From: Epinephelus fuscoguttatus
Lineage: Eukaryota; Chordata; Actinopteri; Perciformes; Serranidae
Direction of reading: 5' to 3'
Assembly: GCF_011397635.1 (NCBI RefSeq)
Contig: NC_064763.1
Span: 19,667,437 to 19,731,436, forward strand
Length of the DNA stretch: 64,000 nt
Under the pieces are notes generated by a model. That model saw only the letters and a list, made by a program, of their open reading frames with translations, did not search any database and had not been told where the DNA came from. Positions 45,843 to 57,539 of the stretch are shown in pieces. Numbering within the stretch: position 1 is the first letter of the stretch; each line of letters begins with the position of its first letter. The position numbers and the translations under genes were made by a program.

Positions 45843-45844
45843 GT

Positions 45845-46175
45845 TTGAATCTTCAATCCATCCTTCCATTTTCATTCGCTTATCCAGAGCCGGGTCGTGG
45901 GGGCAGCATGGCGAGCAAAGCGCCCCAGACGTCCCTCTTCCCAGCAACGCTTTCCAGCTCCTCTGGGGGGACCCCAAGGTGTTCCCAGGCCAGATGAGAT
46001 ATGTAATTCCTCCAGCGTGTTCTGGGTCTGCCCCGGGACCTCCTACCAGTGGGATATGCCTGAAACGCCCAGGAGGCATCCTGATCAGATGCCCGAACCA
46101 CCTCAACTGACCCCTTTCGGCACAAAGGAGCCGGATGGATTTTTTCCCCATAAATTGTCAGACACTTGGAATAAC
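45845..46175 (-). mobile_element. Nested LINE 3' fragment
   Basis: The minus strand encodes GRRSRGRPRTRWRNYISHL and AWEHLGVPPEELESVA, the C-terminal tail wording of abundant fish non-LTR retrotransposons. The upstream part (LRWFGHLIRMPPGRF) is in another frame, so there is a frameshift. It ends in a GGATGG-type tail. It is 5' truncated and dead. Confidence 0.75.
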
Positions 46176-46423
46176 AGTCAGAGCCCGTCAGTGGCAAATA
46201 CAAGCACTTTTATTGGACTTAAACTGACAATGCGAACCTGCCCGGAGTGTAGCTGTCTCAAGTTACACTAGACTGATTTTAAAAATTGTTGATGCCATTA
46301 CTCACTTCAACACAAAAACATGGGAAAATAGGGTCCAAGCTGAAAAATACCATACCGGTACTTACCCTTTAGCAAAGCTGTGGATAATCTGTCTGCAGGC
46401 TTAACTACCACATTACAACCGAC

Positions 46424-49400
46424 TTAAGACACATCCTCCCTGTCAGGGTATGTCTTCATGTAGAGCTCAACCATTGAATCCAGGTCATACCCAACATCAG
46501 TGTTCATGTTCAAAAGAGCGAGACTTTTTGATTTGAATTTGTCAGGTGTGTTCTCCATGTACATCTGGAAGCGCTTGTACGCCACATCACAGCTGTCTTC
46601 CAGAGCCAAGGTAGGCAGGATGCCAATCCGTCTAAGAACTGCGAGCATGTTTGGGAAGAACTTCACGTCAGCCAGCTGCAGTGTTTCGTGGAGACTGGAG
46701 GGCAGACTCTCCCCTTTGCCTCTTTTGCTCCATTTAACCCACCAACAGTGCAGCTCAGCGGAGAGGGTTCCTGCATTGGGGATGTCATTTTTAAACACTT
46801 GTACGCTCTCTTCCTCAGGTTCTGTTGACTTATGCAGCTCTATGACGGCAGGGAGCAGCGACAGACATCTCAGAGCCTTCAGGTGGTCCTCACAGAAGAG
46901 TTCATTCACTTCATTGATTATGTGCTGCACCACTGGAACAGACAGGTGATCCTTGTAGTGAATTTCTGGCCGAATGGCTCGACATTCTGACTGGTACTTT
47001 CTCAAGAATGACCGAGGAATCTTTACTGGGATCTCCATCGCAGCAGCTAGATTAACGGCCTCATCGTTCCAGAACTCATGATACACATCGATGTTGTCAG
47101 ACACCTCCTTCAGAGAGTGCAACACAGCTTTTGAACTGGCTGCAGCAAAGTGGGCATCTGCTCCCGTCCCTTGCAGGTTCTTCCCAAATGCTTGTGTAAG
47201 TGTCAGAGCGTTTTTCAGCACCACCAGCGCCATGACAAACTCAAAATCAGCCAGTGCTTTTGAAATCTCTAAGGCAGTGTGTGTGACTTGGTCATTCCAC
47301 CTCATGTCCTCGTTGTCATGAACACTGTCCACACACAGCAGCAACGCCTCTAGGATTTCCACTGCCACCTCAAACGCATCTTGCCGTCTGGTCCAGCTGG
47401 TTCCACAAATCTCCTTCAGTTCCTTGGCCTTCTCCTCTCTGTCCGCATAGAAAATCGAAATGGCGTGCTCCAACTCCAACTGCAGCAAAGGGGACTGACT
47501 GAAGAATGACTCAATCTTCTTAAAGGTAGACAAAACAAGCTGAACCCCTGACAACGCCATACCATTTGCCAGTGAGAGGTTCAACGCATGAGTAGATCTT
47601 AGCATCAGCACTGCCATCGGGTACCTCTCCATCAGTTTGGCAGCAAATGTTTTCATTTTACTAAAATGTGTCCCAGAGCATGAGTGGGCTTGACCTCTAC
47701 ACTGTTCCATATCCAAGCCCCATTTTTCAGTCATTTCAGACAGCATTTTCTCTGCAAAGTCAGCTCCCTCTCCTTCAAAGGATAAGAATCCAACAAACCT
47801 CTCCCGCTGGTAGTTAGACTGGTCCACATAACGGAGAAACACGGGGAGGTACCATTCTCCTGAGATCTTCACCAAATCATCAGTAAGTAATGAGAAATAG
47901 CCATTTTGTTTAACTTCCTCCAACAGCTTACTGCGGATGTATCTCTCGCACACCTCGATCAACTGATTCAGCTGAGCTGATGAGCAGCACACCTGATTCA
48001 CGTCGTACCTCTTCTTAAGGGCTTCATCTCCACAATTCATGCGATATTCTAACAGAGACTGAAAGTTGCTCGACACAAGGCCATCCTGTTTATTATCACC
48101 AGGCCCTGTCAGAGGAATGTTTTGCTCTCCCAGCAGTACGACAACTTCAAATAATGACTTAAGATACTCTTTGTCTTCCTCCTCCTGGGGGAGTGTCTTG
48201 ACATCTTCTTTAGCTGTCTTTTTGATTTCTAAAAAGGAACAGAGAAACAGTTGCACGTTTATCAAGTGATTAATGTGGGAGTCATTACTTTCATTTTCGA
48301 GTAATAAATGTGTGTTGATATTTCGACCTACTTTTTCTCCCCTTACTGCTCGTTTCATCCTCTTTGGTCTACAAAAATTGTCAAAGTAAAAAGGTGTTTA
48401 CATAAAAACTACATTAATCAAATTATACAAAATATTTTCCCCATTTTCATGAATGAAGATTTCTTTTACCCACCGTCTCTTTGCTGCGCTTCACTTGCCC
48501 GTTTTGAGGTTGCCCTGTTACATCGAAGATAGTTGGCACTGCATCATCCTTCAGTACTGTACTCTGAGCGTCCTGAAAACAAAGACAAGCCAGAAAAGCT
48601 CAAAATAGTAAATATAAAGACTAAGGACAGTATAAAGATATACAGTGGTGGAAAAAAGTTTTCGGACACCCCATGCTTTTGTGAAATATTGCATTAAGAA
48701 TCACTCTTAGGTCTTCAAGTGCAATTTCTTTTAGTACAGTCACAGCCAAAATACTAAATAAATCCTAAAAAAGCCATTAAAAACTTAAAATTGATTGGTT
48801 CCATAAAAATACATAAGAAATTTTGAGTATTGGGTCATTTTGGTACCAGTGATGAAGGTCGTTCTTTTTATTAAAAGACACAATTTTTGTTGCCAAGCTT
48901 CGTGTCTAAGCCAGCACATTTGAAAGTTCTTCAGACACAAAAATGGCTAAAACAAGGAACCTAACGCAGGAAACACACCTGAAGACAAAGATTCTCAGCC
49001 AGAAAGGGTACAGCTGCCGCCAGATAGCCAGGAAGTGCAGATGCAGTCCTTCAGCAGTTGGATACACTCTGCAGAAATACAGAAGAACCAACAGCTTGGA
49101 AGACAAACCAAGATCTGGGCATCCAAGGGTTTCTTCAGCAAGAAATGACCGCATCCTGATGCGCATGTGCAGGCAAAACCGCGGAATGTCTTCACTGGAG
49201 CTTTAGCAGCAGTGGTCAAAGCAAACTGGTGTCCAGTGTTCCACCCGCACTGTCGTGGCGACTTTTAGATCATGGCTTAAGGTCCTACAAGGCTATCAAG
49301 AAGCCCCTGATCAATGAGAGACAGAGGTTAGCCTGTCGTTGGGCCCAGGCACACAAGAACTGGACAGCCAGGAATTGGAAGAAGATTTTGTGGTCAGATG

Positions 49401-52400
49401 AGTCCAGTTTCCAGCTTTATCTTCCTCCTACTAATGTGAGGGTACGCAGAAGGCCAGGCGAGCATTATCTCCAGCATGTACAGTACCTACTGTCAAGCAT
49501 GGTGGAGGCAGTATCATGGTTTGGGGATGCATGAGTGCTGCTGGTGTTGGTCATCTCACTGTCTGTGATGGCACATTGAACTCTACCAAGTATTGTACCA
49601 TTCTCAAACCACATGCTCCCTTCTGCGTGTGCACTGTTCCGTCGAGGTAAAAACTGGATGTTTCAACAAGATAATGCCCCTTGCCACACATCCAAGGCCA
49701 GTAGAACTTGGCTGCAGGAGCACAGTATCCAGGTCTTAGAGTGGCCAGCTCAATCCCCGGACATGAGCCCCATTGAAAATCTGTGGTGGATTATCAAAAG
49801 GTCTGTTTCAAAGCATAAACCAAAGAATTTAGAAGAATTAAAAGCAGTAATTCAAGAAGAATGGGACCCCTCAACAGTGTGAAAGGCTCGTGGGGAACAT
49901 GCCAGCCAGGATTAGAGCTCTACTACGTGCCAGTGGCAGGACTACTAAATATTGATTTGATGATGTGATGGTTTATTTATTTTTTGTTCAGTTTTGAACA
50001 CATTCTCTGTTATTTGTTGACTTTGATACCGACAATGTTGAGAACTGACATATTGACACTGTCAAGAATTTAGTTTTGTTATTTTTTTTTGTAAATAAAC
50101 AAAAAAATATAATTTGTATTTGTTTGTATCTGTCTAATGCAACCACACCTTTTGAAACACAAAAGAGATTTTTCCACAAATATTTCATGATAATATTTGA
50201 GATTGTGTAAAATTTTAAGGGTGTCCGAAAACTTTTTTCCACCACTGTATAATATGAAGACAGTAAATATAAAGATTGAATAAAAACTATTTCTTATGTT
50301 GAACTTATCTCAAAACCTTATTTATCTACATATTCACTTAGCACTACACAATATATTGTATTAACTAAATAATCTGTGAAATAATATGCAAGGCTGGTTT
50401 AAGCACTTTTCACATTTTACTTGAAGATTGGCAAAAAAGCACTGCAAAGTCAAGGGCAGGGGCAAACTGAGGCTCCAGAGCCACATGCGGATCTTTAGCC
50501 CCTCTCCAGTGGCCCCCAGTGGCTTTGACCAAAAATCATATGGAAATAATGCTGCATTCCAGGCAAGTCTCTGAGTCTGTAAGTCACCACTTCAAGTCAC
50601 AACTCAAGACTTCATAGCGTTCCAGGCAAGTCACGCCAAACTGTCAAACCAACATAGTGGACCGTGCAGGGTTTATGTTTGTTTACCATCACTTCTATCA
50701 GCAAAGGTGGCATTTCTTTGCCCTTGAGCGAAACGGAGGAGAAGAAACGGTCCATAAGGTCACAGATGCTATTATACTTTTTATTTTACGTTATCTGTGT
50801 GTTTGGAAACGTATTTTGTATTGATTTATTCTTGCATTGACTTTAGAGCAATGCCTTGCTATAATACTCCATGGGGGCTGCAGTTGTTTAGAGGGCTGTG
50901 TGACATCAGAGAGCATAACTAGGAGAACATCTGGTACGAGTTCACAAGTAGTAAGTTACGGGTTTGACTGCCATTCTGGTACACTTTCACAGGTAGAATT
51001 TTGTAAAAACACGGGTTACAGGTTGCCTGGAACACTCCATAAAATCACAGTGATTTTTTTTTTTTTTTTTTTTTTACAGTTTAATTAATTGATTGTTATA
51101 CGCCTAAAGTGATTCTTACATTGTTCAACTGTAAAAATGTGTAGTCTACACACCAATTTAAAAAAATGTTTTAACATTTCATCGACTAAAGTGTACATCA
51201 TACGTCTGTGGCCTGTCAGCTCTTCCTCTAAAAACATCACTAGTGATGCCTGCAGTTGTCTTGAATCTTCCTAGCTAGGCTAGCTGTGGATTCCAAATCT
51301 AATAAGGGAAAAGCCTCAGGAGAAAATAGAGAATAGTGTGTAGACAAGTTTGTTTGCTTTCATCTGCAACACTGCAAAGTTTAAGTACCAAATAATCAAA
51401 CATAGCCCACTGTACAATAGCCACCTTTTCCTAAAACATTAACAAATGCTCACTTAGCTCTATTAGTAATGTAATAGTAGTAGTCATGTTGACTGGCTAA
51501 ATTCGATTTGAAAGGCTGTGTTACTTCTATTAAGAGGCTCAAATTGGCCAAATATGGCTCTTTTGAAAGTAAAAGTTGCCAACCCTTGGTCTAGGGTCAC
51601 ATTGTTTTCTGCAATGTGGTACTAAATTATGTACTTTAAAAACATTACTTACACTATCAACCGATGCTGTTTCAAAATGTTTTCCACACACTCGGTAGTA
51701 TCTGTACAACTGGTCTGGTGATTTGTCTATGAGCTCTGGTCTCTGGCATTTTTCAACCCACTTCTTGGACCTGAAAGGAGATGGTACACCAAAATGAGAA
51801 CAAGTTTTAAAGTCAATAGAAGTTATGAGTTGGAGGTTTTTCCACTCTTTAATTACTAGTAACACTGTCGGAGAATATGGTGATCAACAATACATAAAAA
51901 AAAATAAAAGTGTATTAATCAATCCTATAAATGAGTGGCTGGTGACACCTGTCTATGTTGTGGCTTAGTGGGGCAATGGTGTATAAATAGCATGAGCTGT
52001 TATAAAACACACCTCCTGCTGACTGTTAAACAATTTGTAATGCAGCACAGTAGTTCAAATGGATCAGCAATTAAGTGACCCTCGTTTGATTCACAAATGC
52101 ATGTTTCTGAAGATGCAGTGACTACGCAAGGGTTGAATGGATACAGGTGTTCATGGTGCTAGGTACATACATCAACACGTGAAGTCACTAAAGCAGCAAA
52201 GTAACGTTAGCACGTGAAGAAGACAATACACCAATACTTTGCACTGGGAATAACATTAACGACATGTCTTGACTTGTCGTAGCAGAGAAAGCACAGGAGA
52301 AACTAATTTTGCACGCAGTATTCAAAATTACAGGACCCTGGAGCTAGCTTGTCTGCTCAGGGTAGCTCGAGAGCTTCCTGTTTGCTTTAGCATCTGTATT

Positions 52401-52498
52401 AGCATTAGTTACCTTTCTGGATCTTGCGGAAACCTGAAGAGTGGCTGCGGGCCGGATTTGCCACTCGCACAGTTCGGAACAGCGCAGCGATTCTGCAT
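46424..52498 (-). CDS. thap12: THAP domain-containing protein 12
   Basis: Five exons join in frame: 52498-52413, 51770-51653, 48572-48474, 48368-48332 and 48228-46424. They encode 714 residues (human THAP12 has 761). The THAP zinc finger is at 1-84: C5, C10, C57, H60, W33 and AVPTIF at 79-84. The remainder is the domesticated transposase body: KEYLKSLFEVVVLLGEQNIP, YFSLLTDDLVKISGEWYLPV, DMEQCRGQAHSCSGT, AELHCWWVKW, FFPNMLAVLRRIGILPT and SLALLNMNTDVGYDLDSMV. All are in the same order as human THAP12 (PRKRIR, P52rIPK), which has been linked to relief of P58IPK inhibition of PKR. The YDGA Asp typical of active hAT enzymes after CRGQ is absent, so the protein should not transpose. A 3.1-kb intron (48573-51652) carries a Tc1 and a hAT element. 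Confidence 0.93.
48643..50247 (+). mobile_element. Full-length but inactivated Tc1 element (DD34E)
   Basis: The target TA flanks both ends (48641-48642 and 50248-50249). The 30-base termini beginning CAGTGGTGGAAAAAAGTTTT are inverted with about one mismatch. The length is 1,605 bp, normal for Tc1. Transposase pieces on the plus strand are 48943-49206 (helix-turn-helix, CRQIARKCRCSPSAVGYTL), 49229-49534 (ILWSDESSFQL, first Asp) and 49613-49882 (FQQDNAPCHTS, SPIENLWW). The last Asp and Glu are 34 residues apart. Stops and frame changes between pieces kill the gene. It sits in the large thap12 intron, opposite to thap12. Confidence 0.95.
50457..51588. mobile_element. hAT element relic with nested MITE
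   Basis: The left region CAGGGGCAAACTGAGGCTCC, with GAGCCACATGCGG, and the right region GGCCAAATATGGCTCTTTTG ending GTTGCCAACCCTTG are the two halves of a known fish hAT repeat. The flanks GTCAAGGG and GTCTAGGG match at 7 of 8. The interior is interrupted by the element at 50550-51040. It lies in the thap12 large intron. Confidence 0.75.
50550..51040. mobile_element. Nested MITE (GCATTCCAGGCAA ends)
   Basis: GCTGCATTCCAGGCAAGTC on the left and, inverted, GAGTGTTCCAGGCAACCTG on the right. AAGTCAC(A/C)A and GTTACGGGTT words near the ends are also partly mirrored. There is no coding capacity. It lies inside the hAT relic 50457-51588, so it is younger than that insertion. Confidence 0.65.
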
Positions 52499-52598
52499 TA
52501 TAATTTTATTTTTGTATCATATACAAAAATCCTTTTGAGGATAGCCAACTGTGTTGCTAACGCTTGTTAGCTGTCAAGTAACGGTCAACACCAGGGTA

Positions 52599-52608
52599 AC
52601 TTCCGGTG
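52599..52608 (-). promoter_or_regulatory. thap12: ETS-type site upstream of thap12
   Basis: CACCGGAAGT on the minus strand, about 100 bp upstream of the thap12 ATG. Single strong ETS/GABPA sites at this distance are common in housekeeping promoters. This is a motif match only. Confidence 0.4.
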
Positions 52609-53576
52609 TTCGCTTTCAAAATAAAAATACATCGCGTTTGAGTAGCTAACATATATCTCTTTCTGTATGTGTACTGTATTTTTTATTTTTTTATAAGTGA
52701 AAACACTTGTTTCCAAAGGCCACCGACAAACAATATCGTGCATGCTTCTTGTTTTAGATTGTGATTTAGATTTTATTTTGAAGGCTAATTCGCTTGCATT
52801 CGCAGTTTTGTGAAACGTGATGGTTTAACAACGTGCATCAAAGCGCGCGCTTCGCTTCTTTCCCATAATCCTTTGTAGTCTTTTCAAAGCCCAATGGTTG
52901 GAAACATGCCATGGCATATTTCAGTTCTTGAAGTTAACCTCAGTTCATGAATAATGATACACTTACCCGTGACAACAAATTTTAAGAAAAGACATTTATC
53001 ATAAATCTATTGTTTATTCCTACAAAAATTTATCCCCAGAAGTGTAACTTTACAAATCAAAGGCCATAATAAACTGTATATGGCATGTGATGAATAAGGT
53101 GATGTGATCTCATCTGGATACAAGCAGTGTTGGAAATGTTTCTTTTGAAATGTAATAGGTTACAGATTAGAAGTTACCCTGTTAAAATGTTCTAGGTAAT
53201 GTAACTATTTAATTACCTCATCAAAGTAATGCAAGTTATTACATTTGATTACTTTTCAGACAACTGTTTAAACTGGGCAATAAAGCTGAGAAATGTCTGG
53301 AAAAAGGCTATGCCAAAAGAAGACATTCCTTCGTAGTGAATGTTATACTCAATTTTACTGTAAAAATTATAGTTGAATGTAACCCTTTTGTAATCACCAA
53401 CATTTTGATTAGTAACTATATTTAATTATACATGTTTTCTCAGTAATTGTAACTGATTGTAGCTACATTTATTATGTAATTTAATTACTGCAACTAGTTA
53501 CATGCCATCTAAATAGTTGCTCCTCAACACTGGATACAAGAGACACTTGTTTTTCATCTATGAGTTGTGTGCTAAG

Positions 53577-53640
53577 GTAAGATAAGATAAAATTTTATTA
53601 ATCCCACACTTAGGAAATTCACATGTCACAACTTTATTTG
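53577..53640. repeat. Short LINE-tail-like fragment
   Basis: AGATAAAATTTTATTAATCCC followed by AGGAAATTCAC resembles the 3' tail phrase of fish non-LTR elements. It is too short for a firm class. Confidence 0.35.
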
Positions 53641-53650
53641 TACAGTCAAA

Positions 53651-53835
53651 TTTTGAAGTGCCATTTTCTGCTGTAGAGTGAGTGACTAACCGACAGCTAC
53701 ATGACAGAGACAGAAAACTAGCTCAACAACATGGCCAAACGCAAGCATGATGCTGCATGCATTAATCTGTGGGACCTCAAACTAATGATGAAGGAGAAAT
53801 TTGGACCCTGTGGCTGGACCAGTTGGGAGCCACTG
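53651..53835 (+). mobile_element. hAT-Charlie-type MITE, copy 3, left-truncated
   Basis: It is collinear with the second half of 13303-13611 and ends CCAGTTGGGAGCCACTG. The ATGGCCAAACGCAAGCATGA word again encodes MAKRKHDA, the ZBED5-like transposase start, here with the frame open for about 35 codons. The left terminus is missing. Confidence 0.75.
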
Positions 53836-54476
53836 GGCTATAATATCATAGTAGGTGGGCCTTAAATGTGCCCTTAGTTTCTTTCTTTTGTCTTTTTTTA
53901 TTATGCTCTTAACCTCCCAGGCATGTTTTTTTTTTTTTTTAATTTTGCACTGTGGTTATTTTTACTGTCAAAATGAGTGACATGCAATTTAATCAGAAAA
54001 GTTTTATTTTAAAAAAATGACACACACGCTTTTCTTTATATTATTCTTATTATTCTTATTATTATTAATAGTAGTAGTAGTATTAAAACATGCAATTGCA
54101 TTTGCCTACTTGTGCAGAAAAATATTACCATAGATATTTAATTTCCTTGTGCTGACCTTATAAAACAGTGAGTGTAGTTCATTTCTACACGCTATTTACA
54201 TTATAGCAACATGATGTAAATATGCAATGTTTCCTGAAAATACTTGTTTTTGTTGACCTTGTGTCCCTGATGATGATTTGTGGTTTGTTTTCCACTGACA
54301 GAAGCTGTCAGGGCCGTCATGCATGGGGCATGTGTGGAGAAACTGTTTGCACGGACCGGTATCAGAGGAATCCTATTTGGTTTCAAACATTCAAACAAGA
54401 AGGCACGAAAACTTGTGACATGAAAGAAATGACGTAGTCTTTTCTCCAGTTCTCGTTTTCAGTTTCGAGGCATCCT

Positions 54477-54517
54477 ATTGGTTGATTTCGTTCTCTCGCG
54501 ATACTACGGTAACCAAT
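54477..54517 (+). promoter_or_regulatory. ckap2: ckap2 promoter: paired CCAAT boxes and TCTCGCGA
   Basis: An inverted CCAAT (ATTGG, 54477-54481) and a forward CCAAT (54513-54517) are 31 bp apart, with TCTCGCGA (54494-54501) between them. Closely spaced CCAAT boxes bound by NF-Y are typical of G2/M genes, which fits a mitotic spindle protein. A likely non-coding first exon ends at the donor GCAGG-GTGAGT at about 54637. No clear cell-cycle homology region (TTTGAA) was found. Confidence 0.5.
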
Positions 54518-55026
54518 TGCAGCGCAGCAGCGCCAAGTCAAATCGAATATTTTTCCGCAGAGAGGCAAACGGCGTAAACTGCTCCGGAGTTGTGCTCTCT
54601 CCTCCTGTTGTAACTCACAATAAGGGACCACAGCAGGGTGAGTTAACTTTTATTTTTAACTTTGAGATAAAGATAAAGACAAAGCCAGCACACTCGCTCA
54701 CATTTTGCTAACGGCTAACGTCCCGCTGACAATAACGTTTTATCGCGTTTATCGTCATGTAAGCTAACGTTAAGTTGTGTGCACAAAATTCACATGAAAC
54801 TAGATAAAGAGTATATGTTGTTCTCTCAAAATGTAAAAGGAAAAACGCATGAAAGCTGCTAATACTTAGAGTGAAATGTTGTCAAAAAGTTTTGACAGTT
54901 TACCCCCAGCATGCTAGATGATGCAAGCTAACGCAAATGACCTAGTTTAGCTACTAACAGTTACAACCTAACGTAATTACTTTGTTCCAGAAATACCCAT
55001 TAATCTGACGTGGTCGAGGCTTCACC

Positions 55027-57315
55027 ATGGAAAACGTCGCCGTTTCAAGACGAAACCACACCTATAAGAAAGTAAGCTACCATCACTGAATATCATGTGA
55101 ACTACATTCATTGTTTTAGCCCACGCTCCACCTACATAATGCTCTTCTTGTTTTAGGGAAACAAGGAAAATGCTCAGCCTGTTCATGGAAGCAAGTCTTT
55201 AATCAAAAGAGACAAACCGTCTGTTACTCCCTTCCAACTGACAAACAAGAAAGAGGAAATCTTGGCAGTAAACGGCCCCCTTAAAGCCAAGGCAGACACA
55301 AAGTCAGCGTCTGTTGAGGTTCTGAAAAAGACTGTGCAGAAAGATGGAAAGGGAGCCACTGCTGCTGCTAATGTCAAACAACAACAAACACATAGCCGAG
55401 CCTTCCTCACCGAACAGGCTGTGAGGCACAAAAAAATAGTTGCTGAAGCTCCAAAGCCCCCAGCCCCTGTGCCATCATCAAAATCAGCTCTCGGCATGTA
55501 CAAAGGCAAGATTGTCCAGTCAAAAATTGGGTCAATTTGGAAGTCAGCTAGCACCACTGCCTTGGTAGATCCCAAGCCTGCAGCAGCTAAAACAGAGCGC
55601 CAAAGGGTTGGAAATGCAACCAAACGCAGGTCCAAATCTGTCGCTGACCTTCCCAGGCATGTCGCACAAAAACCTGTGCCGACAAGGTCCAAGTCAGTGT
55701 CGGATAGATCTGCTCAGGTGTCCAAGCCTGCTGTCACCAGCCGCCCTCCTGCTAGGTTCTACTCTGCTCGCCCTCCTGCCAGAACCGTCCCAGCAACACT
55801 AGCCAGTACCAGCTCCAGAAACGCTAAAGTGGATCCCACCAAGAGAAGTGGGACTCAAGACTCAAAGCCAAAGACTACAGCGACAGAAAAGAAGGTCAAC
55901 AAACCTGTCTCAAGTGCCAGCAGTCAGTACAGATATACAATGGAGACTGCAGAGGAAAGAAGGTGAGACTTTTTCCTTCACACATTTGCCTTGGTGTTAT
56001 TGTACGTCAAATGCTTAAAAAATGTTTTTGTGTTCCCTCTGCAGAGCGAAACTGGCCGAGTGGATGGCCTCCAAGGGCAAAACTTTCAAGAGACCAGCCA
56101 TGACAACAGAACCCGCTAAAACCAAAGCCTCTACAAAACCTGAAACTGATCTCAAACCACAGCTTTGTGTTGAGCCGCAGCCGCCTACACAGCGCAACCC
56201 TGAACCTGAACCTGAACCCAGACTGGAAGCACACATGCCAGACTCTGTCACCGCTTACTGTGCAGAGTTACCAACATGCAGCCAAACTCCAGGGATCATG
56301 AACACCACTCTGGACCTGCTGGAAAACTCTGATGCAGATCCGCTTGTTGAGCCACAGGACAGTGTGGATGATGTAAGGGAACAGGCACAGTTTCTAGTAA
56401 TTTTGTTTTCGCTGCATCAAAAATCTTGCCTTCTGCACTGATAAACCGTGTTTATTTGTTTCATTGTGACAGATCGTCGTGAACCTGTGTGATGCTTTAG
56501 AGGCCATGGCAACACCCTCTAGATGTGATGATGGTAAGTTCACTAGTGACTGACGACTTTGGTATTTATCTACTCAGATAACTGGCATCTCTGGTTTAAA
56601 CATGAATAACAGACAATATAACTGCAGTCGTTTAAGGGCTGTAATGACACTTCTCACACCAACACCGTCTTTATTTTCATTAGAAATTTCCCAGGCGACA
56701 GATGTGTGCAGTGATGTTGAAATGGAAGACAACAAACCGAATGATGACTGTGAAGAAGAGGAGCTGAAGAAGGAAGTGCCTGAGGGTGTTAGCGAGCAGC
56801 CAAAGGTTGAGCAAGTGAAGGATGAAAAAGAAGAAAGTGATGATGATGAGGAAGTGGAAAGTGATGATGAGGGTGTAATGAAGACCACACCACAGATGGA
56901 GAATGCTTCAGTAATAAAATACAGCGTGAAGACTACTCCATACCTGCAGAGGTGCGTCCATACATTTTTTTTTCTTTAACCTTGAATTAACTTACAACAA
57001 AGTACTTTTTTGACACTTGTAATATTGTGTTTTTTTTCCCCTTCAAACAGTGTGAAGAAGACGATCGAAGATGAGGTCAGCACAAGCACATCCCGGAAAA
57101 AGAGCAACATCAAAGACCTGAAGTTTCTGACCCCGGTGCGCCGCTCCAGCCGCATCCATCGCAAATCCTCCCGCCTGCCCGCGATGCTGGTTGATCATGA
57201 TCCCTGTGTGTCGTCACTGGCTGAGCTGGTGAAGCTGGACGACGACGCGAATGCCTACATCTACAGGAAAAATGAGGCACTTCTGGAAGATCTGCCAGAT
57301 CAGCCCAGCCAGTGA
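55027..57315 (+). CDS. ckap2: Cytoskeleton-associated protein 2
   Basis: Six coding exons, 55027-55071, 55157-55962, 56045-56372, 56473-56533, 56684-56951 and 57051-57315, join in frame to 590 residues (human CKAP2 has 683). CKAP2 binds and stabilises microtubules at spindle poles in mitosis. The first two-thirds is basic, Lys/Ser/Pro/Ala-rich and low in complexity, as in the family. Family markers are AEERRAKLAEWMASKGKTF and KRP across the exon 3-4 junction, and, at the C-terminus, IKYSVKTTPYLQSVKK, LKFLTPVRRSSRI and RLPAMLVDHDPCVSSL. IKY-TTPYLQSVKK favours CKAP2 over CKAP2L, although YIYRKNEALL is CKAP2L-like. An acidic stretch (EEELKKE, ESDDDEEVESDDE) lies before the tail. A non-coding first exon near 54.6 kb is likely. 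Confidence 0.9.
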
Positions 57316-57519
57316 GGAGCTCTGTAAATGTGTTGTTTAAAAAAAAATCCTACATGTATGGGACTGGAACTAATGGACACTTTATACTGATACTCTTAAA
57401 TGGTTTTTATTAATCTGAATGTGTCTGAATGAAGACTTTTACTGTTGTTTATTGTACTGAGAGGGACTTTTCCTTAACACTGTTCATATTAAGTTGACAT
57501 GTATTGGCAAACGCACTAC

Positions 57520-57525
57520 AATAAA
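57520..57525 (+). terminator. ckap2: ckap2 polyadenylation signal
   Basis: AATAAA about 205 bp after the ckap2 stop codon, the first such hexamer downstream and in a typical position. Confidence 0.65.
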
Positions 57526-57539
57526 AGAATTTTGCCTTA

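Larger units (their letters stand above)
45336..46368. mobile_element. Composite: long-inverted-terminus element, copy 2, with two nested inserts
   Basis: The left end AGGGTAAGTTTGGTATTTTT follows TTAA. The right end (read inverted) is AGGGTAAGTACCGGTATGGT and is followed by TTAG. Arms at about 45336-45497 and 46180-46368 are inverted relatives and belong with 8557-9786. The TTAA flank suggests a TTAA-targeting transposon class, by inference. The centre is filled by a hAT-type MITE and a LINE fragment. Confidence 0.65.

Noticed and set aside
50837-51088. 83-codon frame ending in a poly-Phe run
   Set aside because: It lies inside a MITE and ends in a poly-T tract.
55183-55692. 169-codon minus-strand frame
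   Set aside because: It is antisense to the long ckap2 exon and its composition follows from that exon's codon bias.
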